The notes beneath the pieces are model-generated. The model ran no database searches. It saw only the letters and a program-made list of their open reading frames with translations, and was not told the DNA's origin. 64,000 nucleotides of DNA from Candidatus Hadersleviella danica. Lineage in GTDB: Bacteria > Chloroflexota > Anaerolineae > Promineifilales > Promineifilaceae. Shown piece after piece: positions 8,659 to 16,207 of this stretch. The position numbers and the translations under genes are program-made. The stretch covers positions 7,454-71,453 of the forward strand of contig JADJSZ010000111.1 in NCBI GenBank assembly GCA_016711405.1. The letters run 5' to 3'. Each line of letters opens with the position of its first letter. The stretch's first letter is position 1.

Positions 8659-10979
8659 TTAATTAAACAAGCGGGTATTTGTAGCTTGGTAGAGAGGCCA
8701 ATAGAGGATAATGCCCACATTATCGGCCGTATTATCTAGCTCTACCCGGCCGCCGTGCAAGTGCATCACCCCATGCACAATGCACAGGGCGGAGCCGTAG
8801 CTGGCATGGTCAATAATTTGCTCCTCGTTGGCCCAAAAGAGGCGTTGGATATGCTCGGACAGGTCGGGAGCAAACGGCCGTCCATCGCGCCGCATCTCAA
8901 TTTCCACATCGCGGCCATTTTCGCGCACGGCCAAAGTCAGGGTACGGCCGTCGTGAGCGACGCAAGATTGGCAACCCACCTCCACCAGCCGCCGCAAAGC
9001 ATACAACGCCACCTCTTGGTCGAGCAAAACCTCTGGGTGCATCCCCGCTTGTTGCCAGACAAGTTGCACCCCCGTCGGCCAACCATCCGCTTCCACCAAA
9101 TGGACTGCTTGCGCCAACACATCGAGCAAATTGGTGTGCATGGCCGCTCGCACATCAAACGCATTTTGCGCCTCGCCCGTTTTGAGTTCGGCCAGCAAAA
9201 TAAAATTCTCCACCAAACCACTCAACTGCTGGCTCCCCATCTGAATGCCTTGGAGCGATTTTTTAAGGTCTGCCGCTGTTTGGGCCTGTTGCAATTCGCT
9301 GGCCAAACTGTTGGAATAATCCGCCACCGAATTAAGCGGAGTACGGAAATCGGTTTGCAACAGTTGCAAAATGCTCTGTTTGAGATCCTCAAAGCCCTGT
9401 TGGGCCAGCCCCAACAGCTCAAAGTAACGGTTGAGTTGAATCGTCACCAACTCGAGAAGCTCATCGCTGTCATAGGGCTTGGTAATATACTCTTCTACCC
9501 CACTTTGCCGCCCCTTGTGGACATCGGTGGCTTCCCCTTTGGCGGTTAAAAAAATGAACGGAATTTGCAACCAATCGGGGTGGCTTCGCACTTCGCTGAG
9601 GAACTCAAAGCCATCCATTTTGGGCATCATAATATCGGAAATGATGAGATTGGGGGGTTGGCGCATGACAGCTTCGACCCCCGCCAAGCCGTTCACGGCC
9701 GTGGAAACCTGCAACTCATACGGCCCATCGTAAAATTCCAGCAACGCTTGCAAGCCATCCAGCAGGTATTGGTCATCTTCCACCACCAGCACATGCGCCT
9801 TCGCTTTAAGAAGAGCGGGGGTGGTGGCGGCCGTGTCTATAGCCCCCGTATAAATGGGCAAATGCACTGTAAATTGGCTCCCCTGCCCCTCGGTGCTTCG
9901 CACATTGATATGGCCACCGTGGACATTGACCAATCCTTTGGCAATGGCCAGCCCTGCCCCAGACCCTTGTTGTTCCAAATGTTCTCGATTGTATTGGTAA
10001 AACAGGTCGAAAATCTGGTTCTGGACTGCTTCAGGGATGCCAATGCCGTTATCGGCCACATGAATTTGCAGGCGGCCGTTGGCCGAGTCTATCTCGGCCG
10101 AGAGCGTCACTTCTTTGGGAAAATCAAATTTATAGGCCAAAAATTTAACAGCATTGTCCAACAGTTGCTCAAACACAAGCCGCAATTGGTCGGTCACACC
10201 CACACGGGGGGCATGTTTTCCAGCCCCGTGTAGCGAAAGGTAATATGGGGGGAAGCGGCCGTGCGTTGCTCCACCACCCGCCGCACAATATCGGCCAGAT
10301 TTTCAACAGGACGAGCCTCGGCCGCAAACTGCGCCGCCACCTCCCCCGTGCGAATCTCCATCACCAAAATAAGTGCTTCTATCAGCCGCGAAAGGCGCAC
10401 ACAACCCGACAAAATCCCCTTGAGGTACGCATCCAAATTCTCCATGTCCTCATACACCACCAAACTATCGGTTAACATCTCGTAGTAGGCAGTTACATAG
10501 GTCAGGGGGGTGCGGAATTCGTGGTTCAGCAACTGCAACATGCTCCGTTTAAAGCTGTGCAGGTGGGATTGCTGAGCCGCTTGCCGCTCAAACGAGCGGT
10601 TGAGTTGGGTAGCCACCAACTCAATAAGTTCGTTGCTATTAAACGGCTTGGTAATGTAAAGCTCCGCCCCGCTGAGACGGCCGCGCCGAATATCTTGTTT
10701 TTTGCCCTTGGCCGTTAAAAAAATAAAGGGCACATGCGCCCATTGGGTCGTGCCCCGCACCACTTGCAAAAACTCCAACCCATCCATGTGGGGCATCATA
10801 ATATCGGAAATGATTAAATCGGGGATGACAGTGCGCATGATTTCCAGCCCCGCTTGGCCATCGGCGGCCGTCAACACCTGAATCTCATAGCCACAATCCG
10901 CTATCTCCAACAGGTCATGGATTCCCTCTTGCAACGATTCATCGTCTTCAACCAGCAAAATCGTAGCTGATGTGTGCAT
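8659..10979 (-). CDS. Tandem REC-histidine kinase with degenerate second kinase unit (one indel)
   Basis: One two-component protein of about 773 residues, split by a single-base indel in the G6 run at 10206-10211. The first frame (10979 down) stops after NMPPVWV; one added C rejoins it to VGVTDQLRLVFEQLLDNAVKF. Order: REC1 (Asp59 in SDIMMPHMDG, Lys111), HisKA with LLNHEFRTP (His153), HATPase with LLDNAVKF, DNGIGIP and GSGAGLAIAKG, then REC2 (SDIMMPKMDG), a second HisKA-like unit reading LLQTDFRTP (no His) and a degenerate ATPase (SYGSALCIVHGVMHLHGG). The two halves align closely, so this is an internal duplication whose second kinase has lost its phospho-acceptor. Cytoplasmic, no membrane segment. 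Stimulus and output are unknown. Confidence 0.9.
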
Positions 10980-11040
10980 AATGCATTTCCAGATATTCTT
11001 ACACGGCCGACTTTATCTTGGGCAACAATAGGATAGGGCG

Positions 11041-11049
11041 ATTATAGCA
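11041..11049 (-). promoter_or_regulatory. Extended -10 promoter for the REC-kinase gene
   Basis: On the minus strand this reads TGCTATAAT, an extended -10 element, about 60 bases before the ATG at 10979. No good -35 at 17 bases. Confidence 0.55.
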
Positions 11050-11085
11050 TAATTTGTGGGTTGAACTGGGGCTGGGGAAACGCAA

Positions 11086-11112
11086 ACGGCCGTGGGGGAT
11101 ACCCACGGCCGT
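11086..11112. terminator. Hairpin after rpsD built from two ACGGCCGT palindromes
   Basis: 11-bp stem ACGGCCGTGGG / CCCACGGCCGT around a five-base loop, 37 bases past the rpsD stop. The T-run is poor on the minus strand (GTTTGCGTTT), better on plus (CCTGTTTTTG). Probably a terminator or 3'-end stabiliser. Confidence 0.6.
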
Positions 11113-11148
11113 CCTGTTTTTGTTTGGTTGGCTCCCCCACATCACATC

Positions 11149-11757
11149 TTAGCGGGAGTAGTACTCAATCACTTGCGGGACTTCGCAAATAATCGGCACT
11201 TCGGAGCGGCGCGGCAGATAGAGATACTGCGCTACCATGCCCTTTTTGTCCGTTGTCACGTAATCGGGCGGAGCGGCACTGGCCAGCCATTGCTCAAACA
11301 TGGCCATGTTTTGGCTCTTCGGCCGTACAGCCACCCGGTCGCCGGGGGAAAGTTGGTACGAAGCGATGTTAACCCGTTTGCCATTGATTAAGAAATGGCC
11401 GTGGGAAACAACTTGGCGAGCCGAGTAAATGGTGTTGGCAAACCCAGCCCGCAACACAAACGCATCCAAACGAGATTCGAGCAACTGGATGAGAATATCC
11501 GAGGTATTGCCTTCTTTGCGGACGGCCTTCTTGTAATAGTTGGTCATCTGCTTTTCGTGGATGTTGTATTGGGCGCGGAGACGTTGCTTCTCCAGCAATT
11601 GGCGTTCGTAGGCGGATTGACGGCCGCGACGAAACTGCTTGGCGGGGCCATGTTGGCCGGGGCCATAGGGGCGTTTCTCCATCACTTCGGCCGCTTTGGC
11701 GGTGATGGCAATGCCTAAACGACGAGAAAGTCTAACTTTGGGGCCTGTATATTTCAT
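11149..11757 (-). CDS. rpsD: 30S ribosomal protein S4
   Basis: 202 residues, full family length. N-terminal MKYTGPKVRLSRRLGI, then the S4 RNA-binding domain (SRLDAFVLRAGFANTIYSARQVVSHGHFLING spans it) and the C-terminal PEVPxIxE-like end (RSEVPIICEVPQVIEYYSR). The N-terminus lacks the four zinc-ligand cysteines, so it is the zinc-free paralogue type. S4 nucleates small-subunit assembly and in several bacteria represses its own operon. Here it stands alone instead of in the alpha operon, with its own promoter at 11995-12023 and a long structured leader. RBS AAGGA directly before ATG 11757. Confidence 0.98.
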   Translation of the reverse strand: MKYTGPKVRLSRRLGIAITAKAAEVMEKRPYGPGQHGPAKQFRRGRQSAYERQLLEKQRLRAQYNIHEKQMTNYYKKAVRKEGNTSDILIQLLESRLDAFVLRAGFANTIYSARQVVSHGHFLINGKRVNIASYQLSPGDRVAVRPKSQNMAMFEQWLASAAPPDYVTTDKKGMVAQYLYLPRRSEVPIICEVPQVIEYYSR

Positions 11758-11928
11758 TCCTTAAATCCTTGTATTTCTCCAGATCTGGCTGTTAAACAGC
11801 CACACAACTCTGATTTGCTCGTTAATTCGGCCGTGGGCAGAGAAAGGAGCCGCCACATTGCCTCATCACCAGCATCTTCTAGCAGGCTCATTTGCCGCGA
11901 AACCTGCCTAGAAAGAAAGCGTGGGCAC
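11758..11928 (-). promoter_or_regulatory. rpsD leader downstream of the hairpin
   Basis: About 170 bases of untranslated leader with several possible stems (for example GGCTG TTTAA CAGCC at 11796-11810). Could contain an S4 binding site; not a recognised Rfam family by eye. Confidence 0.4.
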
Positions 11929-11957
11929 AAAAAAATACAACCCATCAAGGTTGTATT
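11929..11957 (-). terminator. Intrinsic terminator/attenuator in rpsD leader
   Basis: Minus strand: AATACAACC, six-base loop, GGTTGTATT, then a run of T (complement of seven A at 11929-11935). It lies about 40 bases after the promoter's predicted start and 170 bases before rpsD, so it would end transcription before the gene. Confidence 0.75.
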
Positions 11958-11994
11958 GCATCTCTGCGCGTTAATGTGCGAACCACGAATGAGG

Positions 11995-12023
11995 ATTATA
12001 GCACGGCCGTGGCCAGTGTCCAA
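11995..12023 (-). promoter_or_regulatory. Sigma70-type promoter of rpsD
   Basis: Minus strand TTGGAC (12018-12023), 17-base spacer, TATAAT (11995-12000). Near-perfect vegetative promoter facing rpsD. Confidence 0.85.
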
Positions 12024-12167
12024 ATGCCCAAAAAGGGCATCTTTCACGGCTGGCGGGGAGCCTCTTGACGAATTTAGAGTAGGAACAAGGGAGTTGGGAG
12101 GATTGTGACCTCCTGTCCCCCGCCCCAAATTATAAAAATGGCTAGAACCCTGCTCAAAAATGTTTTT

Positions 12168-12195
12168 TTGACAAACCCACTGCTATCGCTATAAT
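12168..12195 (+). promoter_or_regulatory. Sigma70-type promoter of tRNA-Lys
   Basis: TTGACA (12168-12173), 16-base spacer, TATAAT (12190-12195), 14 bases before the tRNA. Confidence 0.9.
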
Positions 12196-12209
12196 TCCTA
12201 GTCGCTAAT

Positions 12210-12281
12210 GCCTCCGTAGCTCAATGGCAGAGCAATGGACTCTTAATCCACAGGTTGCAGGTTCGAGTCCTGCCGGGGGCA
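12210..12281 (+). tRNA. tRNA-Lys (anticodon CTT)
   Basis: Cloverleaf: acceptor GCCTCCG pairs with CGGGGGC (one T-G pair), D-arm GCTC..GAGC, anticodon loop CTCTTAA giving CTT, T-arm GCAGG TTCGAGT CCTGC, discriminator A. CCA is not encoded. It has its own consensus promoter and terminator, so it is a single-gene transcript. The 27-43 pair is A-C. Confidence 0.96.
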
Positions 12282-12290
12282 CACCCAATC

Positions 12291-12323
12291 AAAAAAGCCG
12301 CACCAGTTTGGTGCGGCTTTTTT
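12291..12323. terminator. Bidirectional intrinsic terminator
   Basis: A6, 9-bp stem GCCGCACCA / TGGTGCGGC with GTT loop, T6. Serves the tRNA on plus and the glycosyltransferase gene (stop 12330) on minus. Confidence 0.93.
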
Positions 12324-12329
12324 GTTGCC

Positions 12330-14318
12330 TTACTCGACCAGCAACGGCCGCACGGCCGCCGTATCCCCACCCCCCACCAGCGGCAAACGCTCCTCCGTGG
12401 CAGGTGTGTAAACACCGACGAGGACAGAATAGGTAGCCGGTGGTGTGTCGGGCGGAATATAGATTTGGTGAACTTGGGCGATGACATCCCCCGTTTGCCA
12501 GCCCCACGATGGGGCATCCAAGCCATCCGCTTGCGCCAAAATGGAGCCATCGGGGCGCAAAATGTGGGTAAACAGACTGGCTTCGGTGGTAAATACGGGC
12601 GTAATGATGGGGCCAACACGGCTGGGGTCTAACACGCGCCACAGCGTCAGCAGTTCGGCCACACCACCGGGGGGGGTGCTTTCAGCCAGCCAAAATGAGT
12701 CTAGTAACTCGAGGCCATCGTTGAAATTGGCGCGGGGCACGGCCGTGCCCAACTCAGGCGGCGCAATTTGCCAGATGGTTAGCGTGGGGTCTAAATCGCT
12801 CGACCGAAGGGGGATGGTTTGCGCGGCCGTGGCCCATTCGCGCTGGAAGTAGCTGTGCAACGGGGCGGAGGCGGGCGCGACCAAGGTGGTGGCTTGGCCA
12901 AGGGGAAACACCAACCCGAGCCGCCCATCTACCCAGCGCAATGGCCGTGTCCGCTCATCCACCACCAATTGCCCAATAGATGGGTCGTGGGCGGGGCCGG
13001 GCCACACCGAGGAAAGCACGGCCGCTTGCCCCGCTGGCACACCCTCGTTCACCACCTGCACGGCCGCGATGATGCTGGTCTGGTAGGCGGCGCGGACTTC
13101 GGGCAAATTGCCCCACACCACGAAATAATCGTACCCGCTGGAAATGCCCACCCACCCGAGTGCCATCACCCCCACGGCTGGGGCGGCATAGCGGCCGAGC
13201 CGAGCCACCCCCCGCTGAACAGCGGCCAAGCCAACGGCCGCCACCAAATACAGCGCGGGCAAAGCGACGATGTTGCGCGTCGTGTTGGCCGTTGCCCCTG
13301 TGATGAGCGACGGGGCGAGGCCGATGAGGAGCCAGAGGAGCAAAAAGGGGTAAACGGGTTGTCGCCAGCGGGTGAGGCAGAGGCCAAAGCCGAGGAGGAA
13401 GGCCACGGCCGTGACCGCCTCTAACACAGGTCGGCCGGGGATGTTGTAGGCCAAGAAGGCATCGCCCGCGCCCGGCCAGAAGAGGGCCAACACCCCTTCG
13501 CGCACATGGCGCAGGAGCGGCTCGAAATTGCCCGCTTTTATCTCATCGAGCGTGCCCGAAAGCATCTCCACCCGTGTTTCTAGCTGGGGGTTTTGGGCAA
13601 GATGGATGAACAGCGGGGCGGACAGCAATCCGCCGAGGGCGAGGGAGAGGAGAAGGTGTAAGCTGGTCGCTGTTAGCCGTAAATTGGGGGCGAAGAGCCA
13701 TCGGTAGAGGATGAGATAGAGGAGGAAGAGGGGAAAGAGTACCCATGCCACGCGGGCGGCAATATAGGTGTGCAACAGGAGGGCAATGACTACCCCCAAA
13801 CCAATCACCACCCCCCACTCTTTGCGCCCTTCGCGCCTTTGCGCCTTTGCGTTAAAAACAGGTCTTAGCATTTGCCAAAACAGCCACACGGCCGCCATCA
13901 TCAGCAGGGGGATGAGGCTGGAGCGCAACAGTTGCCGCCCAATGGCCAACGACCAAAAGGAGACGGCCGTTAACCCCGCCCCCAGCAGTGCCTCATCCCG
14001 CCCCAGCCACTTTTTAGCCCAGCCGTAGCTCAGGGCGATGGCCAGCACGGCCGCCAAACCGCTGACATAACGCAGGGCGAAGATGGAACGGCCGAACAAA
14101 GCCATGGCTCCCGCCAGCAGATAGCCGTAGAGGGGTTCGCGGCCGTAGCCAACGGGGAAGTAGTAAAGCCAGCGGCCGTCCAACACGCTCAACGCCTCCC
14201 AGCCGTGGTTCGCCTCGTCGTGGGTCAGCCCCGGCGGCACATCGCCCAAGCCATACACGCGCAAAGCGAAAGCGAGGAGGAGTAGGAGGAGGGGGGTGTA
14301 TGGGACTTGGCGGGGCAT
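12330..14318 (-). CDS. GT39/ArnT-like membrane glycosyltransferase
   Basis: 662 residues. About 11 membrane segments in the first 430 residues, then a soluble extracytoplasmic C-terminal domain. The first external loop carries LTHDEANHGWEA, the acidic motif placed where PMT/ArnT-type (GT-C fold) enzymes bind lipid-linked sugar donors; RLGRQLLRS-like basic loops follow. These enzymes move a sugar from a polyprenyl phosphate to a lipid or protein outside the membrane. A loop around residues 150-170 (VFNAKAQRREGRKEW) is translated from an inserted intergenic-type repeat. Related in layout to 18079-20076. Acceptor unknown. Confidence 0.85.
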   Translation of the reverse strand: MPRQVPYTPLLLLLLAFALRVYGLGDVPPGLTHDEANHGWEALSVLDGRWLYYFPVGYGREPLYGYLLAGAMALFGRSIFALRYVSGLAAVLAIALSYGWAKKWLGRDEALLGAGLTAVSFWSLAIGRQLLRSSLIPLLMMAAVWLFWQMLRPVFNAKAQRREGRKEWGVVIGLGVVIALLLHTYIAARVAWVLFPLFLLYLILYRWLFAPNLRLTATSLHLLLSLALGGLLSAPLFIHLAQNPQLETRVEMLSGTLDEIKAGNFEPLLRHVREGVLALFWPGAGDAFLAYNIPGRPVLEAVTAVAFLLGFGLCLTRWRQPVYPFLLLWLLIGLAPSLITGATANTTRNIVALPALYLVAAVGLAAVQRGVARLGRYAAPAVGVMALGWVGISSGYDYFVVWGNLPEVRAAYQTSIIAAVQVVNEGVPAGQAAVLSSVWPGPAHDPSIGQLVVDERTRPLRWVDGRLGLVFPLGQATTLVAPASAPLHSYFQREWATAAQTIPLRSSDLDPTLTIWQIAPPELGTAVPRANFNDGLELLDSFWLAESTPPGGVAELLTLWRVLDPSRVGPIITPVFTTEASLFTHILRPDGSILAQADGLDAPSWGWQTGDVIAQVHQIYIPPDTPPATYSVLVGVYTPATEERLPLVGGGDTAAVRPLLVE
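13818..13862. repeat. TTTGCGCCTTTGCGTTAAAAA repeat inside a coding gene
   Basis: Same word family as the intergenic hairpin at 52964-53058. Read in the gene's frame it gives FNAKAQRREGRK, a peptide that recurs in unrelated bacterial proteins for the same reason. Confidence 0.8.
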
Positions 14319-14368
14319 GGGGATGGGGGGCGGAGGGGCAGAGGAGCGGAGGGGCAGGGGAGACAGAC

Positions 14369-14401
14369 GCTAACCACTAACCACTGCTCCCTAACCACTT
14401 G
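14369..14401. repeat. Heptad array CTAACCA
   Basis: CTAACCA CTAACCA CTGCTCC CTAACCA CTT. The last unit contains the amidase stop codon (14391-14393). A GGGGCAGAGGAG purine array lies just left (14325-14362). Confidence 0.8.
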
Positions 14402-15764
14402 CAACGAGCCGCTCCAACTCTTCCGCCACATCAAATAGATTCGCCTCGGCGCCGGGGGCGCAGGCGAGCATGAGCGACGGGGGCAACCCTGTGTCGGGGT
14501 CGGCATAGTCCCATGCGGGCAGGGCGATGGCGGGGAGGTTGAGGTAATTGGGCAGGGTGATAGGGGTAAGCGCTTTGTTGACCCCCGGACGCAGGGATTG
14601 TTTGTTCATTTGGCCGTGGGGCGGGGCCAAAAAGCCAATAGTAGGCAGGAGAAGTACCCCATCTTCCCCGAGCAAGGTGTGGTAATGTGCCCGCGCCGCC
14701 TTGTATTGGGCGATGATGCGCTCGGTTTGGCCCGCGCGGCGCGGCCGTACCAGCGGGGCGACGGCCAGCAATTGGTATAGCCCTTTGTAGATGGTAGGCT
14801 GGCCGCGCCATTGGCGAAACACCTCGGAGAGCAGGGAGAAGGGTTCGCCCTCGGCCGTGGTTAGCTCGGCGCGGAGGAGCGGTTCGAGTTCGGCCGCCAG
14901 CAGGGGAGCGATGTTGTTGTACAGTTGGGGAATATCGGGGAAGGGGTGTCGCTCAATCTGCAAGCCTGCGTTTTTGAGCGCAGTTTCGGCCACAGTTAGG
15001 GCGGTGGTGATGCTGGGGTGGCGCACGTCCAGAGCCATTTCGGGGATGATAAGGCGCAACCCAGTGGGGGTGCGGAACGGCCGAATCGCCTCCTTGGCAA
15101 TCACGTTGTACACCAGCCGCGCATCCCGCACCGTCCGCGTGAGCGTGCCCAAAGCCAACCAGCTATCCATAAAGCCGTTGAGCTTGGGCCATGTCCCCAT
15201 TTTATCCACCGCTTCGGCCGAGGGTTTGAAACCAACGATGCCGCAAAAAGCGGCAGGGATGCGGATGGAGCCGAGAATGTCTGACCCCACCCCGAAAACG
15301 GTTGAACCCGAGGCCACCAATGCCCCTTCGCCCCCAGAGGAGCCGCCCGCGACAAGGGCGGGATTGTAGGGGTTGTTAGTACGGCCGTAGCGCAAATTAT
15401 CCGTCTCACCCGCCATCGCCAATTCGGGCACATTGCTCCGCGCCAGCACGATGGCTCCTGCCGCCCGCAAGCGGCGCACAATTTCAGCATCTTGGTGGTG
15501 CGCCTCGGCCGCTTTCCGCACCGAACCCGCCGTGACGCTGTGCCCCGCCAGCCCAAAGGTCTCTTTGACGCTGATGGGCAAACCTGAGAGGGGGCCGGGG
15601 CGGGGGGCGGCGGCTTCGGCCGTGGCTTGTTCGGCGAAAATCTGGGTGGCGGCGTTGAGGGTGGGTTGGCTTTCGTGCAAGCGGCCGAGGTGTTCGGCCA
15701 CGATTTGGGCGGCCGTGCGTTCGGCCGTGGCCATTTGGCGGAGGAGTTCGGTTGCGTCAAGCAT
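14391..15764 (-). CDS. Amidase signature family hydrolase
   Basis: 457 residues, typical family length. The Ser-cisSer-Lys triad is intact: Lys67 (LPISVKETF), the cis-Ser in AGGSSGGEGA (Ser142/143), and the nucleophile Ser166 (GSDILGSIRIPA). Cytoplasmic; no signal peptide. It hydrolyses amide bonds of small molecules; sequence alone does not tell a GatA from a general amidase, but there is no gatB or gatC neighbour and the C-terminal half is divergent, so a stand-alone amidase is favoured. Frame intact; stop codon provided by a repeat array. Confidence 0.9.
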   Translation of the reverse strand: MLDATELLRQMATAERTAAQIVAEHLGRLHESQPTLNAATQIFAEQATAEAAAPRPGPLSGLPISVKETFGLAGHSVTAGSVRKAAEAHHQDAEIVRRLRAAGAIVLARSNVPELAMAGETDNLRYGRTNNPYNPALVAGGSSGGEGALVASGSTVFGVGSDILGSIRIPAAFCGIVGFKPSAEAVDKMGTWPKLNGFMDSWLALGTLTRTVRDARLVYNVIAKEAIRPFRTPTGLRLIIPEMALDVRHPSITTALTVAETALKNAGLQIERHPFPDIPQLYNNIAPLLAAELEPLLRAELTTAEGEPFSLLSEVFRQWRGQPTIYKGLYQLLAVAPLVRPRRAGQTERIIAQYKAARAHYHTLLGEDGVLLLPTIGFLAPPHGQMNKQSLRPGVNKALTPITLPNYLNLPAIALPAWDYADPDTGLPPSLMLACAPGAEANLFDVAEELERLVASG

Positions 15765-15890
15765 GGGAATTGTGAATGGTGAAGTGTTAATTGTTACTGG
15801 TCGTTTGTCCCTTGCCCCTTGTCATTTGATTGCATTCTTTTGGTTGGTGTAGGGGTGATGGGTCAGCGACGGCTCAGGTATACTTTGGGC

Positions 15891-16133
15891 ATGGATCCCT
15901 TGCTTTGGTTTGGCCTTGCGACTCTCGCAATGGCGTTGGTGCTTTACTTCGTCTTTTTGCCCCATTGGGAAGGGCCAAACACGGCCGACCAACTCCCCAA
16001 CACCCAACAATGGCTGGTGCAATGCCCCCACTGCGGCCGTTGGCAACGGCTCACCCCCTTCAGCCGCGAAGGGCGGCGGCATTGGTACAAATGCGGCGCG
16101 TGCCAACGCAAATGGGAGGAAGATAGAGGGTAG
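15891..16133 (+). CDS. Small membrane protein with zinc ribbon
   Basis: 80 residues from ATG 15891. One N-terminal membrane helix (LLWFGLATLAMALVLYFVF) followed by a cytoplasmic zinc ribbon, CPHCGRW...CGACQRKW, that is, two CxxC knuckles 20 residues apart. No RBS of note. It is the only plus-strand gene between two minus-strand genes. I do not recognise a named family. The start could also be upstream at 15819, but that stretch has no features. Confidence 0.7.
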   Translation: MDPLLWFGLATLAMALVLYFVFLPHWEGPNTADQLPNTQQWLVQCPHCGRWQRLTPFSREGRRHWYKCGACQRKWEEDRG

Positions 16134-16205
16134 AGATAGAGATAGAGGGAAACTTAGTTGGGTAGCCTATTGTGTTTCCTCTATCTCTATCTCTCATCTC
16201 TATCT
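16122..16205. repeat. Inverted arrays of AGAGATAG / CTATCTC
   Basis: Tandem GATAGAG units at 16122-16150 and inverted CTCTATC units at 16177-16205. Same family at 47820-47858 and 61440-61530. Confidence 0.8.
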
Positions 16206-16207
16206 TT

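Noticed and set aside
11754..12128. 124-codon frame upstream of rpsD
   Set aside because: It spans the promoter, the leader terminator and a hairpin; no family resemblance.
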